Shown: positions 42,572-52,083, numbered from the stretch's first letter. The stretch is DNA of 64,000 nucleotides from Paracoccus yeei ATCC BAA-599 (GCF_000622145.1 NZ_JHWH01000002.1:7501-71500); one strand, 5' to 3'. The notes: generated by a model not told the origin, from the letters alone. Numbers and translations are program-made.

Positions 42572-43183
42572 TCAGACTGCCCAACGGCCTTGCCAAAACG
42601 ACAGCAGCACCGCGACCGTGGCACCCTCGGGCGTGTCAGCGAACGCTGGGCGCGACGGGGGATTGCACTTGCATTCAACATGCGTGGCGCGCCCGATCCT
42701 GTCCACGCAATGCAGGCAATGCCCTTCGGCGTCCCTATCGCGCAACAGCGCAGGTACGACGCCCCGTTGCGCGTGAACGTCAAAGCAACGATCCGCGATG
42801 TTCCCTGCCAGACCATCGGCGCGCGCCAGCCTAGCCTTGATCGTGGTTTCGGTCGTTCCCATGATCGCGGCCAGCAGCTTGCGGGCGTCCGGTCCCGACA
42901 TGCCGTCCCGTTCAACCAGCCACCGCCAGCACACCACTGTTTCAGCCGCCGCTGTGGACGGGTCTTTCGGGCCGCGCTTGGCGGGCGCGCCACGGTCCAG
43001 CAGTTCCAGCGCGTCCAGTTCGTCGGGCGATAGCGGAATGCCGAGTTGCAAGCGCAGCCTGACGCCCGAGAAATCCCCATGTCGCTGGGCCATGCGCAGC
43101 GCCTCGGACGCGCCGGGGATCGGCCCCTTATAGCCCGTGCGCGCCCGCGCCGCGTCCACCTGTGCCCGTTCGTCGTCAGCCAT
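42572..43183 (-). CDS. unknown element protein coupled to the integrase gene
   Basis: A 203-residue protein I cannot place. Its ATG overlaps the integrase stop by eight bases, so the two are co-translated. The middle contains AAAETVVCWRWLVERDGMSGPDARKLLAAIMGTTETTIKARLARADGL, which looks like a helix-turn-helix. Near the C-terminus a CLHCV...CKC arrangement could bind zinc. A DNA-binding accessory or regulatory protein is plausible. Confidence 0.6.
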   Translation of the reverse strand: MADDERAQVDAARARTGYKGPIPGASEALRMAQRHGDFSGVRLRLQLGIPLSPDELDALELLDRGAPAKRGPKDPSTAAAETVVCWRWLVERDGMSGPDARKLLAAIMGTTETTIKARLARADGLAGNIADRCFDVHAQRGVVPALLRDRDAEGHCLHCVDRIGRATHVECKCNPPSRPAFADTPEGATVAVLLSFWQGRWAV

Positions 43184-44513
43184 TCAGGAACGCCGCCCAA
43201 TCGGCCATGAGCGCGCGCCGCCGCGCAAGCATGTCGCTGCGCCGATACGCCCGCTCAACCTCGCTGCCAACCGTGTGAGCCAGGGCGATTTCGGCAAGGT
43301 CGCAGTCCACGCCGTTTTCCGCCGTCCAATCGCGGAACGTGCTGCGCAGCCCGTGCGGCACGGCGGGACGCTTGCTCACGCGGTCCAACCAGCCCTTTTC
43401 GCCCTTCGCCTCGGCTGCGTCCTGCATCCTGCGCATGACCGCAGAAAGCGTCATGTCCGACAGCATCCCACCGCGCGGCGCGGGGAACACATAGGGCGAT
43501 TCAGGGGTGCGCGGCAGGGCGTTCAGGATCGCAACGGCGGCAGGCGATAGCGGCACACGATGTTCCTTTCCCGCCTTCATGCGGTTGGCCGGTATCGTCC
43601 ACATGGGCGCGTCACCATCCAGCCCCTCGAATTCATCCCATTGCGCGCCGCGTATTTCGCCCGAGCGGCTGGCGCAAAGCGTGAGAAATTCCAAAGCGCG
43701 CGCGGCGATTCCTTCGCGCCTCTGCAATGCTTTCCACCATGCTTGCGCATCGGTCAGTTGCAATGCGGGTTGGTTTCCCGTGTCGGCAACCTTGGATGGT
43801 TTGGGCATGATCGCATCAAGATTTCCTTTCCACCGCGCCGGATTGTCGCCTACCCGATGCTTCTTGACCGTTGCCCAAGCAAGAACGTTCTCAATCCGCC
43901 CGCGCAATCTGGACGCGGTTTCAGTCTTGGTTTCCCAGATCGGTTTCAACGTTCGTTCAATGTCGTGAACCGTGATCGCGTCCACGTTCAGCTTGCCGAT
44001 AATGGGCACCGCGTAACTATCCAACGTGCTGCGCCATTGCTTTTGGTGCTTTTCATTCCTGAATTCGGTAAGTTTTGTTTTCAGATATTCGTCCATAGCC
44101 TTTGCGAACGTCATCTTGCGCGCTTCGGACGCTCCATCCTTGACGGTTTGACGCTGATCGCGGGCCGTTGCCCATGCTTCGCCTTGCGCAAAGCCTTTCG
44201 CCATCATGTCACGCGCCGCCGCGCCGATCCGCCACGCCTCGGCAGGGTCCGCCCCGGCCTTGATCGCGTCCCGAACGTCAGCAGCGCGCCGCCGCGCCTC
44301 GGCAAGCGAAATCTCGGGATAGCTGCCAAGCCCGAAATGCTTGCGGCCCCCGGCCATCCTGGCGCGCATGATCCAGGACCGCCCGCCCGTCGCGGTGATC
44401 TGCAACAGCAATCCCTGCACCCCGCCGACTGCATGAAAGGCATGACCGGCCCCACCACCATGGCGCAACGCCTGCACCGCTGCGGGCTTCAGTTCCTTTG
44501 CGATCTTAGGCAT
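43176..44513 (-). CDS. P4-type tyrosine integrase
   Basis: A 445-residue recombinase with the DUF4102 N-terminal arm domain (HFGLGSYPEISLAEARRRAADVRDAIKAGADP) and a C-terminal catalytic domain: first Arg in LTLCASRSGEIRGA, HGLRSTFRDW with the H-x-x-R box, and the nucleophile Tyr in HTVGSEVERAYRRSDMLARR. The ATG at 44513 is chosen (GTG at 44519 possible). It lies next to attR and reads inwards, as usual for integrases targeting tRNA 3' ends. Confidence 0.94.
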   Translation of the reverse strand: MPKIAKELKPAAVQALRHGGGAGHAFHAVGGVQGLLLQITATGGRSWIMRARMAGGRKHFGLGSYPEISLAEARRRAADVRDAIKAGADPAEAWRIGAAARDMMAKGFAQGEAWATARDQRQTVKDGASEARKMTFAKAMDEYLKTKLTEFRNEKHQKQWRSTLDSYAVPIIGKLNVDAITVHDIERTLKPIWETKTETASRLRGRIENVLAWATVKKHRVGDNPARWKGNLDAIMPKPSKVADTGNQPALQLTDAQAWWKALQRREGIAARALEFLTLCASRSGEIRGAQWDEFEGLDGDAPMWTIPANRMKAGKEHRVPLSPAAVAILNALPRTPESPYVFPAPRGGMLSDMTLSAVMRRMQDAAEAKGEKGWLDRVSKRPAVPHGLRSTFRDWTAENGVDCDLAEIALAHTVGSEVERAYRRSDMLARRRALMADWAAFLNG

Positions 44514-44669
44514 CACCACCCCGATTCTATCTACCCAACTGCCTGCCCAAAATATGGCAACAGCCCGCGACAGATAGCAACAGGGCGCAACAGGGAAGGC
44601 GCTTTAAAACGTTGTATTCACTTTGTTAATTTTTATCGCTCGCCACACGTCGCCACGATATAATGGCGG

Positions 44670-44684
44670 CCACCCTCTCCGCCA
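44670..44684. repeat. attR: right end of the integrated element
   Basis: Exact copy of the last 15 bases of tRNA-Ser (CCACCCTCTCCGCCA) 157 bp upstream of the integrase start. Beyond it host gene order resumes. Confidence 0.85.
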
Positions 44685-44711
44685 ACTTCCCCTTTTGTCA
44701 ATTCCTCCGCT

Positions 44712-45542
44712 TCAGGCGGCGCGTGCGAAGGCTGCGGCGTCGCGCAGCTGATCGGGATCGGGGCGGATGCCGGTGTACAGCACGAACTGTTCAAGCGCCT
44801 GCAGCACCGCCACCTCGGCGCCCGAGATGCGGCGCTTGCCCGCCGCCTGCGCCGCGCGCATCAGCGGGGTTTCCTCGGGCAGGGCCACCACGTCGAAGAC
44901 CGTCAGGGCCGCGTCGATGGCCTGGGGCGAAAAGGCCAGCGCCTCGGCATCGGGGCCTTGCATGCCCAGTGGGGTGACGTTCACGATCAGCGGCGCCGTC
45001 AGCCCCCGGTCGCTTTCGGCCCAGTCGAACCCGTAAAGCTGCGCCAGCCGAGGCCCCGACGCCGCGTTGCGCGCCACGATCACGCCAGAGCGGTGGCCCC
45101 GGTCGCGCAGCGCCGCCGCCACCGCCTTGGCCATTCCGCCCGACCCGCGCAACAGGAACCGCGCGCCGGGATCGATCTCCGCCCGGTCCAGAAGCTGGGC
45201 CACGGCGCTGTAATCGGTGTTGTGCCCGGTCAGAAGGCCGGCATCGTTGACGATGGTGTTCACGCTGTCGATGGCCGCGGCCGAGGGCGCCAGCCCGTCC
45301 AGCAGGGGAATGACCGCCTCCTTGAAGGGCATCGAGATCGCGCAGCCGCGCACCCCCAGCGCCCGGATGCCGCCGATCGCCGCCGGCAGGTCGCGGGTGG
45401 TGAAGGCCTTGTAGATGAAATCCAGCCCGAGCCGTTCGTAAAGCCGGTTGTGAAAGCGCGATCCGAAGGACCCCGGCCGGGCGGCCAGCGACATGCAAAG
45501 CTGCGTCGCGGGTCCGATGGGCGGCTTTTCGGGGGCCGCCAC
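44712..45542 (-). CDS. shikimate dehydrogenase-like protein
   Basis: A 276-residue NADP-dependent shikimate/quinate dehydrogenase-type protein. The catalytic lysine is in CAISMPFKEAVIP, the substrate aspartate in GHNTDYSAVAQLL, the Rossmann glycines in LLRGSGGMAKAVAAAL and the C-terminal QALEQFVLYTG matches AroE. The N-terminal substrate loop (usual S-x-S) is changed to LCMSLAARPGSFGSRFHN, so it may not be the biosynthetic AroE. The GTG at 45542 lies one base after the sixA stop and is preferred. Confidence 0.85.
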   Translation of the reverse strand: MAAPEKPPIGPATQLCMSLAARPGSFGSRFHNRLYERLGLDFIYKAFTTRDLPAAIGGIRALGVRGCAISMPFKEAVIPLLDGLAPSAAAIDSVNTIVNDAGLLTGHNTDYSAVAQLLDRAEIDPGARFLLRGSGGMAKAVAAALRDRGHRSGVIVARNAASGPRLAQLYGFDWAESDRGLTAPLIVNVTPLGMQGPDAEALAFSPQAIDAALTVFDVVALPEETPLMRAAQAAGKRRISGAEVAVLQALEQFVLYTGIRPDPDQLRDAAAFARAA

Positions 45543-45543
45543 G

Positions 45544-46062
45544 CTATCCCCGGCCGTCGATGCGGACGAAATCCAGCACGCTGCCCTGGCCCGGCTGGAT
45601 CTGGGCCCAGCTCTCGGCCTGGAAATCCACGACCAGCGTGGCGGCGGTCGGAAAGCGGCGGAAATCCGGGTCCATCGGCGCGCGCGCCGGCAGCGCGGCG
45701 GCAAAGGCCGCGATGCCGGGGTTGTGGCCCAGCATCATCACCGTGGGCGCGGTCGCCGTGCGCAGGATGGCCAGCATCTGTTCGGGGGTGGCGTGGTAGA
45801 GGCCCGGCTCGAACCGCAAGGCGGGCCGCACCTCGAGGGGCGCAAGCGCCACCCGCTCCCAGGTCTCGCGGGTGCGCTGCGCGGTCGAACACAGCACCTC
45901 CTCGGGCTCGTAGCCGCGGCTGGCCAGCCAGTCGCCGAGCGCCCGGGCCGAGCGCCGGCCGCGGTCGTTCAGCGGCCGTTCGTGATCGGGCTGCGCGGCG
46001 TCGTCCCAGGACGATTTCGCATGGCGGGTCAGGATCAGTCTGCAATGTCCAGAGGGGGTCAT
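45544..46062 (-). CDS. SixA-like histidine phosphatase
   Basis: A 172-residue histidine phosphatase domain: LILTRHAKSSWDD gives the RHG-type box, followed by RPLNDRGRRSA and, later, LGHNPGIAAFA with the second catalytic histidine. E. coli SixA dephosphorylates histidine phosphotransfer domains; here the substrate is unknown. It directly precedes the shikimate dehydrogenase-like gene (one-base gap), suggesting co-transcription. Confidence 0.85.
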   Translation of the reverse strand: MTPSGHCRLILTRHAKSSWDDAAQPDHERPLNDRGRRSARALGDWLASRGYEPEEVLCSTAQRTRETWERVALAPLEVRPALRFEPGLYHATPEQMLAILRTATAPTVMMLGHNPGIAAFAAALPARAPMDPDFRRFPTAATLVVDFQAESWAQIQPGQGSVLDFVRIDGRG

Positions 46063-46150
46063 GCGCGCGCCTTTGCGGCCTTTGGGTTGGTGTATCGGCA
46101 GCCTGCCACAGCTTTCCTTTGGCCGGCAAGCCTTTGCGTGGGGGGCGCCC

Positions 46151-47065
46151 TCAAAGCTCGCTGCCGCCCTGGCGCAGGCCGCGCGGCTTGACCCGGGGCT
46201 CGGTCGAGCGGATCAGCGACCCGGCGCCATGTTCGGTGAACAGCTCCAGCAGCGTGGCGTTCGGCACCCGGCCGTCCAGGATGACGACGGCGCGCACGCC
46301 CTCGTCGATGGCCTGCAGGGCGGTTTCGGTCTTGGGGATCATGCCGCCGGCGATGGTGCCGTCCTCGATCATGGCGCGGACCTGGGCCGGGGTCATCGCG
46401 GTCACCACCTCGCCCTCGGCGTTCTTGACGCCCGCCACGTCGGTCAGCAGCAGCAGCCGGTCGGCCTTGAGCGCGCCGGCGATGGCGCCCGCGGCGGTGT
46501 CGCCGTTGACGTTGAAGGTCTCGTTGTCCTCCATCCCCGTGGCGACGGGGGCGATCACCGGGATCAGCCCGGCATTGTAGAGGTCGCGGATGATCTGGAC
46601 GTTCATTTCCACCGGGCGGCCGACGAAGCCCAGTTCGGGGTCGTCCGCCTCGCACACCATCAGGTCGTCGTCCTTGCCCGAGATGCCGACCGCACGCCCG
46701 CCGGCGTCGTTGATCGCCTGGACGATGCGCTTGTTGACAAGGCCCGACAGGACCATCTCGACCACCTCGACCGTCTCGCGGGTGGTGACGCGCTTGCCGC
46801 GCACGAAATGGCTTTCGATGCCCAGCTTGCCCAGCAATTCGTTGATCATGGGGCCGCCGCCGTGGCAGACGACCGGGTGGATGCCGACCTGCTTCATCAG
46901 CACGATGTCGCGGGCGAATTCGGCCATCGCCTCGTCGTCGCCCATGGCATTGCCGCCGAATTTCACCACGACGACCGCGCCCGAATAGCGCTGCATATAG
47001 GGCAGCGCCTCGGATAGGGTGCGGGCAGTGGCGGTCCAGTCACGGTTCATGTCTTGCTTTCTCAT
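46151..47065 (-). CDS. argB: acetylglutamate kinase
   Basis: Second step of arginine synthesis. The 304-residue amino-acid kinase has [16 protein letters not shown] (about residue 33), [18 protein letters not shown] and the feedback-type C-terminus with [11 protein letters not shown]. Start at 47065 (AGGGG a few bases upstream); an internal ATG at 47050 is possible. It is one gene in a run with engB, MOSC and yidC, an order common in this family. Confidence 0.94.
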   Translation of the reverse strand: MRKQDMNRDWTATARTLSEALPYMQRYSGAVVVVKFGGNAMGDDEAMAEFARDIVLMKQVGIHPVVCHGGGPMINELLGKLGIESHFVRGKRVTTRETVEVVEMVLSGLVNKRIVQAINDAGGRAVGISGKDDDLMVCEADDPELGFVGRPVEMNVQIIRDLYNAGLIPVIAPVATGMEDNETFNVNGDTAAGAIAGALKADRLLLLTDVAGVKNAEGEVVTAMTPAQVRAMIEDGTIAGGMIPKTETALQAIDEGVRAVVILDGRVPNATLLELFTEHGAGSLIRSTEPRVKPRGLRQGGSEL

Positions 47066-47240
47066 CGAGAGCCCCTGTTCGTCGCGGCCGAGCCTAGGCC
47101 GCACCGGCGCCAAGGTCCAGACCATCCGGGATGGGCTGCCCGGCGCGGCAAGGGGCGCCCGCAGCGCGGCACCGCGATGGGTCCGGCAGGCGCCCGCAGG
47201 TCCATTCCCGGCAGGGATCTGGCTGCGGGGGCCCGCCCCG

Positions 47241-47891
47241 TCAGTCCAGGCCCGCGATGATGGCGCGCAGGGTTGCGATGCCCTGCCCCTTGTCCGAGCT
47301 TGTGATCACAAGTTCGGGATAGGCGGCGGGATGCTTCTGCAAGGCCTCGGCGACCTGGGCCACGGTCGTCTCCATCGCCTGGGTGCCGATCTTGTCGGCC
47401 TTGGTCAGAACCACCTGGAAGGGCACGGCGGCGCGGTCCAGCAGCTTCATGATCTCGTGGTCGACATCCTTGACGCCGTGGCGGGCGTCGATCAGCGCGA
47501 AGGCCCGGCGCAGCGTCGGGCGGCCCGACAGATAGGATTTCAGCAGCGCCTGCCATTTCGCCACCACCGCGACGGGGGCCTTGGCAAAGCCGTAGCCCGG
47601 CAGGTCGACCAGATAGGCGCGGTCGCCCAGGGTGAAATAGTTCACCTCTTGCGTGCGGCCCGGCGTGTTCGAGGCGCGGGCAAGCCCGTTCCGCCCCGTC
47701 AGCGCGTTGATCAGGCTGGACTTGCCGACGTTCGAGCGGCCGGCGAAGCAGACCTCGGGCCGGTCGGCGGGGGGCAGGCCGTCCATGCCGACCACGCCCT
47801 TCAGGAAATCGACCGGGCCCGCGAACAGCTTGCGCGCCGCCTCGGCGGTGTCGGGATCGGGCTCGGGGGCGACGGGAAAGGCCACCTTCAT
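47241..47891 (-). CDS. engB: ribosome biogenesis GTP-binding protein EngB (YihA/YsxC)
   Basis: A 216-residue GTPase needed for large-subunit assembly: G1 [16 protein letters not shown] (about residue 50), G2 region [13 protein letters not shown]3 [12 protein letters not shown]4 VLTKADKIG and G5 [10 protein letters not shown]. Its ATG overlaps the MOSC stop as ATGA. Standard length. Confidence 0.94.
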   Translation of the reverse strand: MKVAFPVAPEPDPDTAEAARKLFAGPVDFLKGVVGMDGLPPADRPEVCFAGRSNVGKSSLINALTGRNGLARASNTPGRTQEVNYFTLGDRAYLVDLPGYGFAKAPVAVVAKWQALLKSYLSGRPTLRRAFALIDARHGVKDVDHEIMKLLDRAAVPFQVVLTKADKIGTQAMETTVAQVAEALQKHPAAYPELVITSSDKGQGIATLRAIIAGLD

Positions 47892-48646
47892 GCGCAAATC
47901 TCGTCGTTCAGGGCGATCTCGCCGCCGGTGACGACCTCGGCGTAGATGCCGAAGTCGGAATGGCCGAACTGCGCCTGCAGCGCCTGCGGCATGTCGATGT
48001 CGATGCAGCCGGACGCGGTATCGGCGCTGGTGGCGGCGCAGCGGCCAATGGTCTCGGTCACGCGCAGTTCGACCCCGCCCACGGTCAGGATGCGGCCGAT
48101 CAGGTCACGCTCGGCCCAAGGCTGCCAGCCGTCGATCCACAGGTTCGCGCGCCAGCGTTCGACGCCCAGGGGCAGGCCCAGCCGGGTTTCAAGGTCGCGA
48201 AGGCTTGCCAGCGACAGGATCGACAGCCAGGGCTGGCTGACGTCGGTCCAGCCGGTCGGGCCCTGGACCAGCCGCGTGGGTGCGGGCTTGTCGGCGGGCC
48301 ACAGCGGCGCGATCCATTCGACCAAGCGCGATCCTTCGGTCTCGGGGTCGAACCGCAGCGGGGGGCGGTCGGGATGGGTCAGGGACAGCTGGCCCGCATC
48401 CTCGTCCCAGCCGCCCGCGACGGCCTGCAGGGGTGCCGAGGCCACGCCACGCACGAAGCAGGATTTCGGCAGCCAGCGCGCCGGGCGCGGACCGTCCCCG
48501 GCGTGGCGTTCGCCGGCCTCGGTCAGCAGCGCCCATTGCCGGTCGCCGGCCAGGCGCTGCGCGGCGCGCAGGGTGGCCCGGCCCAGATCCTCGCCGCCGA
48601 CGGACTTGATCGGGTGGCGCCGGATCCGGGCGATGCGGCCGGTCAT
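47888..48646 (-). CDS. MOSC domain protein
   Basis: A 252-residue protein with the N-terminal beta-barrel MOSC_N segment (IARIRRHPIKSVGGEDLGRATL) and the C-terminal MOSC domain containing RWRANLWIDGWQPWAERD and a cysteine in TIGRCAATSADTASG that would bind sulfur or molybdenum cofactor. Related YcbX/YiiM proteins reduce N-hydroxylated compounds. It overlaps yidC upstream and engB downstream as ATGA, indicating one operon. Confidence 0.9.
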   Translation of the reverse strand: MTGRIARIRRHPIKSVGGEDLGRATLRAAQRLAGDRQWALLTEAGERHAGDGPRPARWLPKSCFVRGVASAPLQAVAGGWDEDAGQLSLTHPDRPPLRFDPETEGSRLVEWIAPLWPADKPAPTRLVQGPTGWTDVSQPWLSILSLASLRDLETRLGLPLGVERWRANLWIDGWQPWAERDLIGRILTVGGVELRVTETIGRCAATSADTASGCIDIDMPQALQAQFGHSDFGIYAEVVTGGEIALNDEICA

Positions 48647-50559
48647 TTGCCCGCCTTGCCGCCGGGCTTGTCGCCGCCCTTGGCGGCAGGCTTTCCGGCG
48701 GGCTTGGCCTCGGCCTTGCCGCGCGCCGGCAGGCTGGAGCGGATGTTGCCGAACAGGTCGGGCCGGTGGCCGTGCATCGACATGATCGTGTACTGCTGGG
48801 CAATCGTGATCAGGTTGTTGGTGATCCAGTAAAGCACCAGACCCGAGGCAAAGCCGCCCAGCATGAACATGAAGATCCAGGGCATCCAGGCAAAGATCAT
48901 CTTCTGCGCCGGATCGGCGGGGGCCGGGTTCAGCTTTTGCTGCATCCACATGCTGATGCCCAGGACGATCGCCAGCGCCGGCAGGGTGAAGCTGTGCAGG
49001 AAGCTGCCCTGCCCCGGCGTCGCCCAGGGCAGCAGGCCGAACAGGTTCCACAGGCTGGACGGATCCGGCGCCGACAGGTCGCGGATCCAGCCGATCCAGG
49101 GCGCGTGGCGCAGTTCGATGGTGACGAAGATCACCTTGTAGAGCGAGAAGAAGATCGGGATCTGCAGCAGCACCGGCAGGCAGCCCGCGGCGGGGTTCAC
49201 CTTCTCGCGCTTGTAAAGCTCCATCACCTCTTTCTGGTACTTCATCCGGTCGTCGCCGACACGCTCCTTGATCGCCTCCATCTGGGGCTGCAGTTCCTTC
49301 ATCTTGGCCATCGAGATGTAGGACTTGCGCGCCAGCGGAAAGACCAGCAGCTTCAGGATGAAGGTCAGGCCGATGATCGACCAGCCCATGTTGCCGATGA
49401 AGCCGTGCAGCCAGTGCAGCAGGCGGAAGATCGGCTTGGTCAGGAAATAGAACCAGCCCCAGTCGATCGAATCGACGAAGCGGTCGATGCCGGGGTTTTC
49501 CTGATAGCCGCGGATGGTTTCCCAGACCTTGGCGCCGGCGAACAGATAGCTGGAACTGCTCGCGGTGGCGCCGGGGGCGACGGTCTGCATCGGCATCCGC
49601 GCCTCGGTCTGGAAGATGTCGGCGCCGGGGGCGTATTTCACCACGGCGGTAAAGGCCGAGCCGGGCGCGGGGGCCAGCGTCGTCATCCAGTACTTGTCGG
49701 TAAAGCCGATCCAGCCGTTCTCGGCCACGTCGGTCAGCAGGGCCGGCCCCTCGGCGCCCGTCGCGGCAAGCTCGGTGATGGCCTTGTATTTCTTTTCCAG
49801 AAGCTGGCCGTCGGTCATGCCGACGACGCCTTCGTGCAGGACGAAGAAGTTCTGCGTGTCGGGCCTGCCGTGGCGCGCGAGAATCCCGTAGGGCGCGGCC
49901 GAGAACGGCGTGGCGGCGGTGTTTTCCAGCGACTGGCTGATGGTGAACAGGAACTTGTCGTCCAGTTCATAGGTGCGGCGGAAGATCTGGCCCGCGCCGT
50001 TGTCCCAGGCCAGCGTCACCGGCTTGCCGGGCGCCAGCACGTCACCGGATTCGACCCGCCAGACCGTCGCCGGCCCCGGCACCAGCGCGGGGTCCGTGCC
50101 CGGGCCGGGCATCCATCCGTAGACCGCATAATAGGGCTTTTGCAGCGTGACCGACAGGTTGCCGCCGGGCGCCACGGGCGAGCCGTCGGCCTTGATCCCG
50201 GGCTGGGCGGTCGGCGACAGCAGGCGGACATAGGGCGAGTTCGGATCCAGCGTCTCGTGATAGCCGGTCAGTTCCAGATCGTCGATCCGGCCCCCGGCGA
50301 GCGAGATGCTGCCCCGGAGCGAGGGCGATTCGACCCGCAGCCGCTGCGCCCCGGCCGAAGGATCGGCGCTGGCCGTGCCGAGCGTCGGCGCGTTCGCCGC
50401 AGGCGGCGCATCCGGCGTGGCCTGGCCCGGAACCGTCTGTGTCTGCGCGGTTTGTTGCGCGGGCGGCGCGGGTTCCGGCGCGAAGAAGATCGACCAGACC
50501 AGGATGACGAGGGCCGAAAGCACCATCGCCAGAATGAGGTTGCGGTTGTTGTCTTCCAT
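48643..50559 (-). CDS. yidC: membrane protein insertase YidC
   Basis: Inserts and folds inner-membrane proteins. The 638-residue protein is the Gram-negative type with an N-terminal helix (residues 5-23), a large periplasmic domain (about 50-360), then the five-helix core with MKELQPQMEAIKERVGDDRMKYQKEVMELYKREKVNPAAGCLPVLLQIPIFFSLYKV. The C-terminal tail is basic. Its end overlaps the MOSC gene. Confidence 0.96.
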   Translation of the reverse strand: MEDNNRNLILAMVLSALVILVWSIFFAPEPAPPAQQTAQTQTVPGQATPDAPPAANAPTLGTASADPSAGAQRLRVESPSLRGSISLAGGRIDDLELTGYHETLDPNSPYVRLLSPTAQPGIKADGSPVAPGGNLSVTLQKPYYAVYGWMPGPGTDPALVPGPATVWRVESGDVLAPGKPVTLAWDNGAGQIFRRTYELDDKFLFTISQSLENTAATPFSAAPYGILARHGRPDTQNFFVLHEGVVGMTDGQLLEKKYKAITELAATGAEGPALLTDVAENGWIGFTDKYWMTTLAPAPGSAFTAVVKYAPGADIFQTEARMPMQTVAPGATASSSSYLFAGAKVWETIRGYQENPGIDRFVDSIDWGWFYFLTKPIFRLLHWLHGFIGNMGWSIIGLTFILKLLVFPLARKSYISMAKMKELQPQMEAIKERVGDDRMKYQKEVMELYKREKVNPAAGCLPVLLQIPIFFSLYKVIFVTIELRHAPWIGWIRDLSAPDPSSLWNLFGLLPWATPGQGSFLHSFTLPALAIVLGISMWMQQKLNPAPADPAQKMIFAWMPWIFMFMLGGFASGLVLYWITNNLITIAQQYTIMSMHGHRPDLFGNIRSSLPARGKAEAKPAGKPAAKGGDKPGGKAGK

Positions 50560-50731
50560 GCCGGACCTGTCCTTCGTCGTCTGCGACCCCGTGGGGTTCG
50601 GGCCGCTTCAACAGAAGCGACCGCCAAAGGTCAAGGGAATTTGCCGCAGGCCGACATGGCGCAGGGCCCTTCCCCACCCTGGACAGAGGCCGCGAGGGTC
50701 CGCGCCCCGGGGGCGCCGGCCGGCGCGCGCC

Positions 50732-52024
50732 TCAGGCCCGGCGGCTCAGGCCGAACCGGGGCGGCAGGCTCGTCTCCAGCGCGGTCAGGACCTCGTCCAT
50801 CTCGCGCGCCGTCTGTGGCGGAACCACGGCACGGCCCTGGATCGCGCCGAAGCCGATCTGGGACAGGAAGGATTTCTCGTCGATGGTGGCGACGCCGTCC
50901 GCCAGGGTCGCCAGACGCAGATGCTCGGCCAGGGCCAGGATCGCCAGGATCATCCTTTGCTGGTCCACCCGGCGGTCGCAGCCCGCGGTGAAGCCGTGCC
51001 CGACCCGCACGCGCGAGACGCCCAGCAGCCGGATGTCGTCCAGCCCCGCCTGGCCGCTGCCGAAATCGCCGATCGCGATCCGGCACCCGTTCGAGCAGAG
51101 CCGCTGCAGGTTCTCGACCACCGGCGCCCGGCCGCCGCTGCGGCCGATGGGCTCGGTCACCTCGATCTCAAGCCGCGCGGGCTCCAGCTCCAGCCGGTCG
51201 AGTTCCCACAGCACCGCCTCGGTGAAGGCGGGGTCGGCCAGCACGCGGTCGCCCAGGGGCAGCGTGACCACCGGCACCTGCAGCCCCATCCGGTCCCAGC
51301 CCCGCAGCGCGCTCAGCGCCTGGCGCAGCACCGCGCGCTGCGCCGCACCCAGCACTTCGTCGGACAGGCGGGTCTGGAAATCGGCCAGGTCCAGCGGGCC
51401 CAGTTCGGGATGCTCGACCCCGGCCAGCACCGACAGCCCCACCACCCGCCCGGTGTCGCAGCATATCTGCGGCTGAAAGCGGCACTGTACCTGGTCGGGC
51501 GAAAACAGCGGCTCGGCCCGAAGCGGCGGTTCCTCTCGGCTATATTCGACAAAGCGCAACTGCCCGCCCTGCGTCAGCGGGCTGCAGGCGTCCAGCGCGT
51601 CGCGGCCAAAGGCGTAAAGCGCCGCCTGGCCGGCCCGCCCGCCGTCATCGCTGACGATGACCGCGTTGACGACCGGCGTCACCCGGATTTCGCCCAGGTC
51701 CACGGGGCTGCGGCAGATCGCGCCCAGTTGCGCGAGATGGCCCGGTAGGGCGGAACTGCGCCGCACCGCCAGCAAGCCGTAAAGTTCGGTCTGTCCCGGA
51801 AAGCGGGCCTGCGGCACAAAGCGCAGTTCGGCCGTCAGGCGCAGGGCCAGCGCCTCGACCAGCCGGTCCAGCGCCCGGGGGCCCAGGCTGGCGCGCAGCA
51901 TCTCGGCATTCTCGATGCGCAGGACCAGGGCGGCCCGGGTTTTCGCCGGCGGCGGCACCACTCCGCCCGCCTTGCCGACCAGCCGCCGAAGGCGCGCGGC
52001 CGCCGCATTGATTCCGTATGCCAT
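50732..52024 (-). CDS. degenerate EAL-domain protein (probably inactive c-di-GMP phosphodiesterase)
   Basis: A 430-residue cytoplasmic protein with a GGDEF-like N-terminal half (about 25-165) that has lost the GGDEF motif, and a C-terminal EAL-like domain (about 175-420). The EAL signature is replaced by LSVLAG, the DDFGTG by IGDFGSG, and the ExTE remains (LEIEVTEP). The metal site is thus incomplete, so hydrolysis is unlikely; it could bind c-di-GMP or protein partners. It lies between ttcA and yidC. Confidence 0.82.
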   Translation of the reverse strand: MAYGINAAAARLRRLVGKAGGVVPPPAKTRAALVLRIENAEMLRASLGPRALDRLVEALALRLTAELRFVPQARFPGQTELYGLLAVRRSSALPGHLAQLGAICRSPVDLGEIRVTPVVNAVIVSDDGGRAGQAALYAFGRDALDACSPLTQGGQLRFVEYSREEPPLRAEPLFSPDQVQCRFQPQICCDTGRVVGLSVLAGVEHPELGPLDLADFQTRLSDEVLGAAQRAVLRQALSALRGWDRMGLQVPVVTLPLGDRVLADPAFTEAVLWELDRLELEPARLEIEVTEPIGRSGGRAPVVENLQRLCSNGCRIAIGDFGSGQAGLDDIRLLGVSRVRVGHGFTAGCDRRVDQQRMILAILALAEHLRLATLADGVATIDEKSFLSQIGFGAIQGRAVVPPQTAREMDEVLTALETSLPPRFGLSRRA

Positions 52025-52083
52025 AGTCCGATCCGAATCATGTTGCCTGACCCGAGACTAGCGGCGGGGTGCTTTTCGTTCCG

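Larger units (their letters stand above)
35250..44684. mobile_element. 9.4-kb satellite-like integrative element at tRNA-Ser
   Basis: The segment between the two copies of the tRNA-Ser 3' end. It contains a P4-type integrase at one end, an AlpA regulator, a primase/VapE replication protein, an iteron array, a run of overlapping small genes and a NYN nuclease. Its base composition is lower in GC than the host in most genes. I see no large terminase, portal, capsid or tail gene, nor conjugation genes. The layout (integrase, AlpA, primase, then small genes) is like phage satellites and phage-inducible islands. Integrated state and attachment repeats suggest it is intact. Confidence 0.85.
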
